A stretch of 31,094 nt of DNA from Propionimicrobium sp963511305 (GTDB lineage: Bacteria > Actinomycetota > Actinomycetes > Propionibacteriales > Propionibacteriaceae): contig CAUPIJ010000023.1 in assembly GCA_963511305.1 (NCBI GenBank), positions 1-31,094 of the forward strand, read 5' to 3'. Made by a program: the position numbers and the translations under genes. Numbering within the stretch: position 1 is the first letter of the stretch; every line of letters starts with the position of its first letter. Under the pieces are notes generated by a model. The model was not told the origin of the DNA. It saw only the letters and a list, made by a program, of their open reading frames with translations, and searched no databases. This document shows positions 15,926 through 23,838 of the stretch, piece by piece.

Positions 15926-17515
15926 CTACTCCTTATTTTCTTCACTCGGCTGATCCTCCGGCACCTGCGGCTCGGCCTGTTCCGGGGCCTTCGGCTCCTC
16001 AGCAGGTGTCTGCTCAGCGGAATCCCGATTGTCGGTAGGCTGGGCAGGCTGCGGAACTTCCGCTGGTGCCTGCTGGTTGCCCTGTTGCTCGAACATCTGC
16101 GGAGCGTAGGGCTGGTTCTGCGGGAAATTGCCCTGCGGGTAGTAGCCCTGCTGGTTGCCGGGGAAATCATTCTGGTTCTGCTGGATGCTGTCGGCCATCT
16201 GAGCTATGCCCTTCGAACCGAACTTGGCGAGCAGCGAGAACGCAATGGTGGCGATGGAGGCGATGATAGCCAGGAAAACTCCGAAGCTAAGAGAGCGCGG
16301 ATCGTATTTGTCGCTCACCACAGTAATGATCGCCAGGATGGTGAACAGCAGGCTGAGCGCGCCAGCGCCGAGACCGAACCAGGGCAATATGCCTCGATAC
16401 TGGAAGGTCGGTACGACGAGCTTAACCAAGAAAGACGCGATAGCCACCATCGAGAACAGGCAGATGAAGACACCCGCGACGCCATGGTCGAAGGCGTTGA
16501 AGCCGAAGGTAGTGCCAAAAACGGTTGTGCTGGACCAGGGAAGCACGATTGAAATCAGCAGCAGGACGCTGGAAATGGTGCCGAGAATCGGCCAGCGGCG
16601 GCTCTCCTTGGACATGATCTTTCCGATTTCGTGACCGGCCCGGACGGCGGTCTTGCCCAGTTCCTCGAACGCGCCGTCCTGCTGTCGCGGTGCATAGCCC
16701 TGTTGTGGGTAACCCTGAGGGTAATAGCCAGGCTGACCCTGGAACTGACCGGGCTGACCCGGCTGGCCCTGGAACTGGTGTTGCTGGCCGGACTGAGGAG
16801 TCTGACCCTGGAACTGCTGTCTTGGCTGATCCGCAGTTTCGCCTTGGTGCTGCCGTCCTTGCTGGTCAGGCTGTACTTTGGTTTCGGCACGGGACTGCTG
16901 GTCGGGCTGCTGGCTCGGCTGGTTCGGCTGCTGCCCCTGGAACTGCTCATTGGCCTTGTCGGGCTGCGGAACTGGCTGGCTAGGTGGTTGACCTTGGAAC
17001 TGGCCAGGCTGGCCTTGTGGGTACTGACCCGGCTGTGGACGTTGAGGGTAGGCATGGGGCGGGTAACCCTGCGGAGGCTGTTGCGGAAAGCCCTGCGGAG
17101 GTCGCTGTGGGTATCCCTGGGGCAGATAACCGTGCGGAGGCTGCTGTGGATAACCCTGGGGCGGGAAGTTATGCTGCGGGACCCCCTGCTGCGGGTAGCC
17201 CTGCGGAAACCGCTGAGGGTGACCGTATCGGCCCTGCTGTTGGCCAAACTGCTGGCCCGGCTGGTAACCAGGGAACTGACCCGGTTGTGGTGCGGGCTGG
17301 CCAAACTGGCCTCCCTGGTTCGGGTTAAAGCCGGGTGCATGAGGCCCCGGCGCACCCTGAACCTCTGGTGAGCCTTGAGGAATATCGGGGCCATCGCTTG
17401 ACGCCTGGTTTTGGCTAGGGACGTCTTGCTGCGCGTCGCCAGCTACATTGCCTTGATTCGGCTGCGGCTGTGCCGGCTCGGTGAAATCTTTTTCGTTGTC
17501 CATCTCTTGCGACAC
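15926..17515 (-). CDS. Pro/Gln/Gly-rich repeat protein with four membrane helices, function unknown
   Basis: About 529 aa. Residues 1-275 or so are a low-complexity Gln/Pro/Gly/Tyr-rich region with many degenerate G-Y-P-Q and P-Q-G-Y repeats, then G-Q-F-Q-G-Q blocks. A central domain (about 305-440) has four membrane helices, beginning R-R-W-P-I-L-G and including a conserved-looking V-L-P-W-S. The tail is again Gln/Pro-rich and ends strongly acidic. I do not recognise a characterised family. Starts at TTG 17548 and ATG 17503 are possible, but GTG at 17515 is 5 nt from GGAGG and is preferred. It is divergent from nadE and lies upstream of ilvE. The repeat DNA opens long spurious frames on both strands. 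Confidence 0.85.
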   Translation of the reverse strand: MSQEMDNEKDFTEPAQPQPNQGNVAGDAQQDVPSQNQASSDGPDIPQGSPEVQGAPGPHAPGFNPNQGGQFGQPAPQPGQFPGYQPGQQFGQQQGRYGHPQRFPQGYPQQGVPQHNFPPQGYPQQPPHGYLPQGYPQRPPQGFPQQPPQGYPPHAYPQRPQPGQYPQGQPGQFQGQPPSQPVPQPDKANEQFQGQQPNQPSQQPDQQSRAETKVQPDQQGRQHQGETADQPRQQFQGQTPQSGQQHQFQGQPGQPGQFQGQPGYYPQGYPQQGYAPRQQDGAFEELGKTAVRAGHEIGKIMSKESRRWPILGTISSVLLLISIVLPWSSTTVFGTTFGFNAFDHGVAGVFICLFSMVAIASFLVKLVVPTFQYRGILPWFGLGAGALSLLFTILAIITVVSDKYDPRSLSFGVFLAIIASIATIAFSLLAKFGSKGIAQMADSIQQNQNDFPGNQQGYYPQGNFPQNQPYAPQMFEQQGNQQAPAEVPQPAQPTDNRDSAEQTPAEEPKAPEQAEPQVPEDQPSEENKE

Positions 17516-17571
17516 GGGTGCCTCCAAAAAGTTAGGTTTCCTTTTCAAGGTTACTTCAGGTTGTTTAAAAA

Positions 17572-17593
17572 GCGCACTAATTAATTACAGCGC
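17572..17593. promoter_or_regulatory. Near-palindrome in the divergent promoter region
   Basis: A 22-bp near-palindrome: GCGC outer arms, a central TAATTAATTA that is its own complement, and a two-base mismatch on either side. It lies 57 bp upstream of the GTG of the membrane-protein gene, in the region that also precedes nadE, so it could be an operator or promoter-proximal UP-like element. Confidence 0.4.
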
Positions 17594-17690
17594 AATTTAT
17601 CGATCTTTCTCGTCACCATCTGGACAACGAGATATCGCCGGACGGTGCTTTGCCTGAGAGATTTCGCTCGCGCGAGGTCAAATAGGGCCT

Positions 17691-17696
17691 TAAAGT
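17691..17696 (+). promoter_or_regulatory. Putative -10 element of a leaderless nadE transcript
   Basis: TAAAGT ends 7 nt before the GTG at 17704. No -35 element and no Shine-Dalgarno is evident. Confidence 0.4.
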
Positions 17697-17703
17697 TGTT
17701 TGG

Positions 17704-19653
17704 GTGAACGACAATCTCTATGCCCACGGTTTCTTTCGAGTCGGCGCTTACGCCCCCGAGGTCGCGCTCGGTCGGCCCGATGAGAATGCCAAGACAGTCA
17801 TCGAGGTGGTGGAGAAGGCCAGCGATGACGGCGTCGGCCTGGCGGTTTTCCCGCAGCTCTTCCTGACCGGCGCGTCGCTGGGCGACCACTTCGTTTCTGC
17901 AGCGATGGTCGACGCGACTAACCGGGCGTTGAAGCAGATCGTTGAGGCCGCCACCGATCTGCTGCCGGTCATCGTCGTCGGGGCGCCGCTGTTGTTCAAC
18001 AAGAAGATGTACAACTGCTCGGTGGTCATTCACCGGGGGCGCGTGGTCAAGGTAGTGCCTAAGCGGGCGCTCGACATTGAGGAAAGTCGGTGGTTTAGCG
18101 CGGTCAGCGATGTAGAGGCGCCGGTTGAGTTTCTTGGTCAACCGGTAACTTTTGACACGATGTCGACGATTCAGCTCTCTGACAGCGTGAACCTGAAAAT
18201 TCATGTCGACTTGAACGGCTCCCAGCCCGATGTTTATCCGGCTACGTTGATCTCCTCGGGAGCTTCAATTCTGGTTTGGCCAGGCTGCGATAGCGCGGTG
18301 GCCGGCAGCGCGGCCAAGAAACGCAAATTGCTGGCTGCGGAATCGGAGCGGCTGCATGCGACGATAGTCTCCGTCGACCCCGGCGTCGGCGAATCCACCA
18401 GCGAAGCCGCCTGGGCGGGCAACTGTGTGATCACCGAGAACGGACATGTGCTTGCTGCCGCTAGCGGCGCGCAGCCGAACGGCGTCGTGGCAGACGTTGA
18501 TCTTGATCTGCTGGCAGGTGTGCGCAGAAAGCTGCGCAAGGTCGGCGTCGAGAACGTCGACTTCGACTCAAGTGAGGAGCAATTCAGCGCGCCAAGAGGT
18601 GATCTGGGTCTGCGTAGAGAAGTGCCGCGCTACCCGTTTTTCCCGAGTACCCCCGATAGCTACGCCGAGATTTTCGAGCTGCAGGCGTCCGCGCTGCAGA
18701 GGCGGCTGGCGGCAGTCGGCGACGCGAAGATCGTGCTCGGTGTCTCGGGCGGTCTAGATTCGACGCACGCGCTGCTGATTTCGGCCGAGGCGATGGATCG
18801 AACCGGGCGCCCCCGCACCGACATTCTGACGTTCACGATGCCGGGTTTCGCCACCACCTCCCACACCAAGTCGAATGCCCAGGCTCTGGCCGAGGCGATT
18901 GGTGCCTCGTTCGAGACCATCGATATCCGCGAGACCGCCAAGCTGATGCTGAAGAACATCGGCCACCCGCTGGACGTCTACGACGTTACCTACGAGAACG
19001 TGCAGGCCGGGCTGCGCACCGACTACCTGTTCAGGATCGCCAACCAGCGCGGCGGCATCGTGCTGGGCACTGGCGATATGTCCGAGCTGGCGCTCGGCTG
19101 GTGCACCTACGGCGTGGGCGACCAGATGAGCCACTACGCGGTAAACTCCGGGCTGCCAAAGACGCTGATGCAACAGTTGGTGCGCTGGGCAATAGAGTCG
19201 AACCGCTTCGGTGCGGACGTTGCCGGCGTGCTGCAGTCGATCCTCGACACCGAGATCACCCCCGAGCTGATTCCAACCACCGAGGGCGCGAAACCGCAGG
19301 CGACCGAGAGCAGCATCGGGCCGTACAATCTGCACGACTTCTTCCTCTATTGGCACCTGCTAGGCATGTGTCCAAGCAAGATCGCCTATCTGGCTCGCCA
19401 TGCCTGGAGTGATGCGAGCCGAGGCGAGTGGCCGCATGGTTTTCCGGAGGCTTCCAAGGTTGATTACAGCGCCGAAGAAATCGAGCGCTGGCTCAAGGTT
19501 TTTCTGTCGCGCTTCACCACGCAGCAGTTCAAGCGGACGGCGAGCCCGAGCGGCCCTGCGCTGCTGCCCGGCGGCTCGCTTTCACCCAGGGGCGGTTGGG
19601 TAGCACCCAGCGACGCCAACCCCAAGACTCTGCTGGGCCAGCTGGAGGAATAG
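17704..19653 (+). CDS. nadE: NAD+ synthetase with a degenerate N-terminal glutaminase domain
   Basis: Two-domain NAD+ synthetase of actinobacterial type, 649 aa, which amidates nicotinic acid adenine dinucleotide to NAD+. The C-terminal ATP-pyrophosphatase domain (about 325-620) looks intact: S348-G-G-L-D-S-T354, the Y-E-N-V-Q-A-G-L-R-T-D-Y-L block and G-T-G-D-M-S-E-L-A-L-G-W. The N-terminal nitrilase-fold domain (about 10-280) retains the overall order of the family but has lost the catalytic triad of M. tuberculosis NadE (Glu52, Lys121, Cys176): the Glu position is Gln51, the Lys is kept as Lys120, and the V-E-I-C-E-D segment reads I-H-V-D-L-N with Asp169 where the Cys should be. Glutamine hydrolysis is therefore unlikely; the enzyme probably uses free ammonia. 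No frameshift is visible. Confidence 0.95.
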   Translation: MNDNLYAHGFFRVGAYAPEVALGRPDENAKTVIEVVEKASDDGVGLAVFPQLFLTGASLGDHFVSAAMVDATNRALKQIVEAATDLLPVIVVGAPLLFNKKMYNCSVVIHRGRVVKVVPKRALDIEESRWFSAVSDVEAPVEFLGQPVTFDTMSTIQLSDSVNLKIHVDLNGSQPDVYPATLISSGASILVWPGCDSAVAGSAAKKRKLLAAESERLHATIVSVDPGVGESTSEAAWAGNCVITENGHVLAAASGAQPNGVVADVDLDLLAGVRRKLRKVGVENVDFDSSEEQFSAPRGDLGLRREVPRYPFFPSTPDSYAEIFELQASALQRRLAAVGDAKIVLGVSGGLDSTHALLISAEAMDRTGRPRTDILTFTMPGFATTSHTKSNAQALAEAIGASFETIDIRETAKLMLKNIGHPLDVYDVTYENVQAGLRTDYLFRIANQRGGIVLGTGDMSELALGWCTYGVGDQMSHYAVNSGLPKTLMQQLVRWAIESNRFGADVAGVLQSILDTEITPELIPTTEGAKPQATESSIGPYNLHDFFLYWHLLGMCPSKIAYLARHAWSDASRGEWPHGFPEASKVDYSAEEIERWLKVFLSRFTTQQFKRTASPSGPALLPGGSLSPRGGWVAPSDANPKTLLGQLEE

Positions 19654-19683
19654 GGCGTTCGGCTGGCAAGCGTTGGCGCCTGA

Positions 19684-20451
19684 CTAGGGCAAATACCTCA
19701 GTCCGATTCGCGTGTGAAACTCCTCGGTGTTTCCACCGACGTGGCGCACGTGGTCGTCGCAGACGGTCAGCTGAGTTCGATAGTGGCCGAGCGCGCGGCG
19801 CAATGTGGGCAGATATTCCGACAGGTCGAAATAGTCGAAGCCGTCTTGCGCCGGGCCAGAGGCGATCTCATAGAACGGCGTGCCAAGCTCCGCGCAGGCC
19901 AGCTTGGTGATTTCGTGGGTGCGCACGTGGTCGGGGTGGTTGTAGCTGCCGCCAGCGTCGTAGCTGAGCACGGCGTCGGGGGAGATTTCGGTGATGGCCG
20001 ACTTCAGGTCGTCGACCACCTCGTCGATGCTGGACATCGTCAAAGAATTAGCTGGCGCGTCCTCTGCTGGCCCGGCGACGCCTGGGCTGAGCCAGCGCAT
20101 CCCCGAATCACTATATTTGCGGTTCGCCTTGCCGCGCACCCTGGCCGGCGGCTCACCCAGGAAGAATCTGCTGCTCACGCCGATCTCGTTGCAGGCGTCC
20201 TCGAGCTCGGCCTCGCGAGCTCGAACTAGATCATCCGGAGTGATGTTCGCGGGCAGCACGCCCTGCACAACTTCGCCCTGCTCGCCACGGGTGCAGGTCA
20301 CCAGGTCGACACGCGCCTTGTTTTCTCTCAGCATGGCGATCAGCGTGCCCGTCTGCAGGGTCTCGTCGTCGGGGTGCGCGTGGACGAAAAGTAGCCTACG
20401 TCCACATAGCGCCGCACGGTTTTCTCTCAACAGTTCAACAAGGTTCATCAT
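19684..20451 (-). CDS. mshB: N-acetyl-GlcN-Ins deacetylase MshB (mycothiol biosynthesis)
   Basis: LmbE-like zinc deacetylase that removes the acetyl group from GlcNAc-inositol, the third step of mycothiol synthesis. About 255 aa. The opening R-L-L-F-V-H-A-H-P-D-D-E gives zinc ligands His26 and Asp29; the second histidine motif is S-Y-N-H-P-D-H-V-R-T-H. The D-S-G-M motif also favours MshB over the related Mca amidase. The gene overlaps the mshA stop by 4 bp (ATGA). A second ATG immediately follows at 20448, with better spacing from AGGCGG, so the protein may start one residue later. It is somewhat shorter than mycobacterial MshB (about 300 aa). Confidence 0.9.
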   Translation of the reverse strand: MMNLVELLRENRAALCGRRLLFVHAHPDDETLQTGTLIAMLRENKARVDLVTCTRGEQGEVVQGVLPANITPDDLVRAREAELEDACNEIGVSSRFFLGEPPARVRGKANRKYSDSGMRWLSPGVAGPAEDAPANSLTMSSIDEVVDDLKSAITEISPDAVLSYDAGGSYNHPDHVRTHEITKLACAELGTPFYEIASGPAQDGFDYFDLSEYLPTLRRALGHYRTQLTVCDDHVRHVGGNTEEFHTRIGLRYLP

Positions 20452-21686
20452 TTACCGCCTATCTGCTCGTAGACGTCCGCGAGGTGCTTAGCCGAGGCCG
20501 GCCAGCTGTATTTTTCGGCGAACTCACGGGCCGACTGCGCGTATTTTGCCCTGGTGCGCGCCGAACCAGTGAACGTCTTGATGGCCTCCGCCCAGTTTCG
20601 CGGGTTGCGATCGTCCAGCAAAATGCCGCTGACGCCGTCGGCCACCGACTCTTTCAGGCCGCCGACCCGAGAGGCAATGACAGGCACCCCGCTGGCCGCC
20701 GCCTCGAGGTTGATCAGGCCGAACGTCTCCGAATAGCTCGGATTCAGCAGGACGCAGGCTCCGCGAATCATCCTGGCTAGCTCCTCGCGCTTCTGCGTGC
20801 CCAGGAAGATCACCTCGTCGGCCACGCCAAGCTCAACGGCCAGGTCTTCGAGCTGATCCGCGTATCCAGCGAATTCGCTGGCGGCTTGGCCTGCGATCAC
20901 CAGGCGCGGCCGGTCGGTCATTTTTGCCAGCGCCTCGATGACCAACTCCGCCCCCTTCAGCGGCTCCAGCCGGGCAGCGAATAGCGCGTAGCAGCCCGCC
21001 CAATTCCAGTGCCTTTCGCTGGGGGTTAGCGGTCGGAAGAGCTCCAGATCGACGCCCGGATGCACCACCGCTATCTTTTCGACGTCTACCTCATAACGCT
21101 CGACGATGGTCTGTTTTTCGGCCTCGCTAACCGAGACGATCAAATCTGACTCGTTAGCAGCCTGCTTTTCGCCTGCGATCCTGGCAGGCGATTCGGCCTG
21201 CTCTCCGGCGGATAGATCGGTAATATCCGCGGGTGCGGCGACCGAGTGGAATGACTGCACGTGCGGGATGTCAGACGCCCCGGCAATCGGCAGCGCGGCT
21301 ACCCCGGAAAACCAGTGCTGGGAATGGAAGAGTTGCGTGCCCGCGCCCGGACCGTCTAACCAGTCGCCCAGCTCCTTACCGAACCCCTCGATGAACTGTT
21401 CCTGCTCGGACTTAGCGACGGGTTTGCGCGGACCGACCGCCAGATTAAAGAGCCGAACGTTTTCCGAGATCTCCACGCAATCCGCCGATGGGCCGTTGCG
21501 CCTGGTCACCATGTCCACTTTGTAGCCCAACTTGCCCAGCGACAGCGCCCAGTTCAGCTCGACCACGTTCATGCCGCCTGCGTCCGGTGTGCCCGGCTCG
21601 GCCACCGGCGAAGTGTGCATCGAGACGAAAGCTACGTGCGGCTTATTTGTCTTCACCTGAAATAGCAAACCACACGGGGCTGACAT
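20448..21686 (-). CDS. mshA: D-inositol-3-phosphate glycosyltransferase MshA (mycothiol biosynthesis)
   Basis: GT4-family glycosyltransferase joining UDP-GlcNAc and 1D-myo-inositol 3-phosphate, the first committed step of mycothiol synthesis. 412 aa. The N-terminal signature M-H-T-S-P-V-A-E-P-G-T-P-D-A-G-G-M-N-V is diagnostic; V-V-H-P-G-V-D-L-E-L-F and the nucleotide-sugar motif S-E-T-F-G-L-I-N-L-E (E-x7-E) follow. The start is uncertain: ATG at 21686 or GTG at 21656 would both precede the conserved core by few residues, and neither has a Shine-Dalgarno. It is translationally coupled to mshB downstream and divergent from the mutarotase gene. Confidence 0.94.
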   Translation of the reverse strand: MSAPCGLLFQVKTNKPHVAFVSMHTSPVAEPGTPDAGGMNVVELNWALSLGKLGYKVDMVTRRNGPSADCVEISENVRLFNLAVGPRKPVAKSEQEQFIEGFGKELGDWLDGPGAGTQLFHSQHWFSGVAALPIAGASDIPHVQSFHSVAAPADITDLSAGEQAESPARIAGEKQAANESDLIVSVSEAEKQTIVERYEVDVEKIAVVHPGVDLELFRPLTPSERHWNWAGCYALFAARLEPLKGAELVIEALAKMTDRPRLVIAGQAASEFAGYADQLEDLAVELGVADEVIFLGTQKREELARMIRGACVLLNPSYSETFGLINLEAAASGVPVIASRVGGLKESVADGVSGILLDDRNPRNWAEAIKTFTGSARTRAKYAQSAREFAEKYSWPASAKHLADVYEQIGGK

Positions 21687-21790
21687 TTTCAGAAAAGGAA
21701 CGAGCCTTGCACCGGAATTTTGAGCTTGGAAAAAACTATGAAAACTCCGTTTTTCTTTTTTCAGCGGAAAAACTTGTCTATCGTCTTGTT

Positions 21791-22666
21791 ATGGCTTCAA
21801 CTTCACTTCCGACCGGCCTCAGCCTGGTCGATGAGCCCATGCGCGGAATCAAGGTGGATACCGAACTTTGCAGCGGGCTAGTACTAGAACACGGCGCCCA
21901 CGTTGTTGAGTGGCATCCGAAATCCGCTTCCCACCCCGTTTTGTGGATGAGTGAGAAATCCGATTTCGCCGATGACAAGCCCATCCGTGGTGGCGTCCCG
22001 ATTGTGTATCCCTGGTTCGGTCCCGGACGCAAGGGCGACGAGAACCCCGGACACGGCTTCGCGAGGTTGGCCAAGTGGCGGCTGATGTCCGCCGAGGTTA
22101 ACGATGTTGGCAAGGCGCTGCTGAAGTTTCAGATGATCAACGACCGCTCGCTGCCCGGCGCCGATCGCTATCCGGACGCGAAGGTTGAGTTGCACGTCTC
22201 GATGGGCCCTATCCTGCAGCTGTCGCTGGTGGTTACAGCGGGCGAGCAGAAGATCGACTTCGAGGAGGCTCTGCACACCTATTTCACCGTCGGCGATATT
22301 AAGAAGGTGACGATTAAGGGTCTGGACGGTGAGCCGTACACCGACAACAACACCGGCGAATTCTTCAAGCAGGACGGCGACATTACGTTCTCCGGCGAGA
22401 CCGATGTCCGCTTCGATACGGTGAAGAACGCGCACATCTACGACGACGAACTGAACCGCGTCATCAGCATCGAGAGCGTCGGCGCTAATAACGCGGTGGT
22501 CTGGAACCCGTGGATCGAGAAGGCCGCCAGGATGCCGGACTTCGGCGACGACGAGTGGCCGGGCATGGTCTGCGTCGAGGCCGCAAACGCCAGGAGTGGT
22601 TCGCTGCTACTGGAACCGGGCAAGAAGCACGTGATGAGCCAGATCATCTCGGTTCGCGATATGTAA
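21791..22666 (+). CDS. D-hexose-6-phosphate mutarotase-like (YeaD family)
   Basis: A 291-aa protein of the galactose-mutarotase fold, family of E. coli YeaD and yeast glucose-6-phosphate 1-epimerase. Visible motifs: G-V-P-I-V-Y-P-W-F-G-P near 70, H-G-F-A-R (catalytic His candidate), E-E-A-L-H-T-Y-F-T-V-G-D-I with a second His, V-V-W-N-P-W-I-E-K-A and the C-terminal C-V-E-A. It would speed anomer interconversion of hexose 6-phosphates. The frame is open far upstream, but that stretch is antisense to mshA; the ATG at 21791 gives the family start. TATCGT ends 6 nt before it and no Shine-Dalgarno is seen, consistent with leaderless expression. A good terminator follows. Confidence 0.92.
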   Translation: MASTSLPTGLSLVDEPMRGIKVDTELCSGLVLEHGAHVVEWHPKSASHPVLWMSEKSDFADDKPIRGGVPIVYPWFGPGRKGDENPGHGFARLAKWRLMSAEVNDVGKALLKFQMINDRSLPGADRYPDAKVELHVSMGPILQLSLVVTAGEQKIDFEEALHTYFTVGDIKKVTIKGLDGEPYTDNNTGEFFKQDGDITFSGETDVRFDTVKNAHIYDDELNRVISIESVGANNAVVWNPWIEKAARMPDFGDDEWPGMVCVEAANARSGSLLLEPGKKHVMSQIISVRDM

Positions 22667-22680
22667 TCACCAAATCGCTA

Positions 22681-22710
22681 AGTGCCCGCGCTGAGCCGCG
22701 GGCACTTTTT
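22681..22710 (+). terminator. Rho-independent terminator of the mutarotase gene
   Basis: AGTGCCCGCG (22681-22690) pairs with CGCGGGCACT (22697-22706) around a 6-nt loop, followed by TTTT and then CTGTTT. The canonical form is on the plus strand; it probably also acts on the convergent prs gene, whose stop is 15 bp away. Confidence 0.92.
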
Positions 22711-22724
22711 CTGTTTCGACGGGC

Positions 22725-23705
22725 TTAAAACAGGCCTTCCAGTTCTTCCGGCGGTGCGAACATCGGGTCTACGCCCTTGAACATCTTGCTGACTGAGCGG
22801 CCGCGGTGAATCCGCTCGATTGCCTCAGCGAACAGCGGAGCGACCGACTGCACCTGCAGCTCGGGCCAGTGCAGGGGAGCAGGCACGGTATCTGTGGTCA
22901 CCACCTCTTTGATGAACTCTTCCGAACGCATTCTGGCTACGGCATTTCCGGTGAACAGCCCGTGTGTGCAGGCCACCTTGGCGTCCAACGCGCCGAAGTC
23001 ACGCAGGCGACGGCACAGCTCTAGGATCGAGCCGCCGGTGGCGATCTCGTCGTCGAGCACGATCGCGTGTTTGCCCTCGACGTCACCGACGATGTTGTCG
23101 ATCACCACGCTGTTGTCGTTCAGGCGGCGCTTCGACCCTGCGGCCACCGGAAGCCCGAGCAAATGCGAGAACTGGGTGGCGTTCTTGGCGTTTCCGAGAT
23201 CCGGCGAAACCACGACGCTGTTGCTCAGATCGCCCTGCAGGAAATATTCGGCAAGAACACCGAGCGCGGTCAGCTGATCGACCGGCACGTCGAAGAACGC
23301 CTGAACCTGCGGCGAGTGCAGCTGCATGGTCAGCACCCTAGATACGCCGGCCGTCACCAGCAGATTGGCCACCAGCTTGGCGCCGATCGAGATGCGCGAA
23401 GCGTCCTTCTTATCCGACCGCGCGTAGGAGTAATGGGGGATCACCGCCGTGATCTGCGAGGCCGAGGCGTGCCTGGCCGCGTCAATCATCATGAGCAGCT
23501 CCGTCAGGTGCTCCTGGGTGGGCGGGGTGAGCGGCTGCACGAGGTAAACGTCTCGTTGTCTAACATTCTTCAACAACTGCGCTTGCAGGCAGTCGTTGCT
23601 GAACCGACTGATTTTTGTATCCGAAAGTTTGATGCTCAGGTGTGAGCAGATTTCCTCGGCCAACTTCTTGTGCGCTGAACCAGAGAAAACGACGATATCT
23701 TTCAC
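22725..23705 (-). CDS. prs: Ribose-phosphate pyrophosphokinase (PRPP synthetase), divergent
   Basis: Makes PRPP from ribose 5-phosphate and ATP for nucleotide, His, Trp and NAD synthesis. 326 aa, with the tandem phosphoribosyltransferase-like fold: T-M-Q-L-H (126-130), F-F-D-V-P-V-D, V-V-S-P-D-L-G-N-A-K, S-K-R-R near 191-194, N-I-V-G-D-V-E-G-K, and a PRPP loop D-D-E-I-A-T-G-G-S (218-226). Several positions differ from canonical bacterial enzymes, which have D-L-H and a D-D-x-I-D-T-x-G-T loop. Start GTG at 23705, with AGGGG 7 nt upstream. It stands alone; a second canonical copy may exist elsewhere in the genome. Confidence 0.92.
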   Translation of the reverse strand: MKDIVVFSGSAHKKLAEEICSHLSIKLSDTKISRFSNDCLQAQLLKNVRQRDVYLVQPLTPPTQEHLTELLMMIDAARHASASQITAVIPHYSYARSDKKDASRISIGAKLVANLLVTAGVSRVLTMQLHSPQVQAFFDVPVDQLTALGVLAEYFLQGDLSNSVVVSPDLGNAKNATQFSHLLGLPVAAGSKRRLNDNSVVIDNIVGDVEGKHAIVLDDEIATGGSILELCRRLRDFGALDAKVACTHGLFTGNAVARMRSEEFIKEVVTTDTVPAPLHWPELQVQSVAPLFAEAIERIHRGRSVSKMFKGVDPMFAPPEELEGLF

Positions 23706-23825
23706 TTTGTTACCCCTAGAGCCGTCCAGAACGTCTTGTGCCTAAGTCTAATGCCCATCGCTGATCAGTGGGAGTCGTTCTTCTTTGGCCCCGTGTAGAT
23801 TCCCGAAGTCAATCGAGAGGTGTGA

Positions 23826-23831
23826 AATAAT
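23826..23831 (+). promoter_or_regulatory. Putative -10 element of a leaderless fadD transcript
   Basis: AATAAT ends 7 nt before the ATG at 23839, matching the spacing seen at crgA. No matching -35 hexamer was found. Confidence 0.45.
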
Positions 23832-23838
23832 TGGCATT

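Noticed and set aside
16631..17371. Long open frames on both strands over the Pro/Gln-rich protein gene
   Set aside because: They arise from the repetitive codon pattern of the real gene, lack ribosome-binding sites and have unnatural compositions such as runs of Leu/Arg/Trp.
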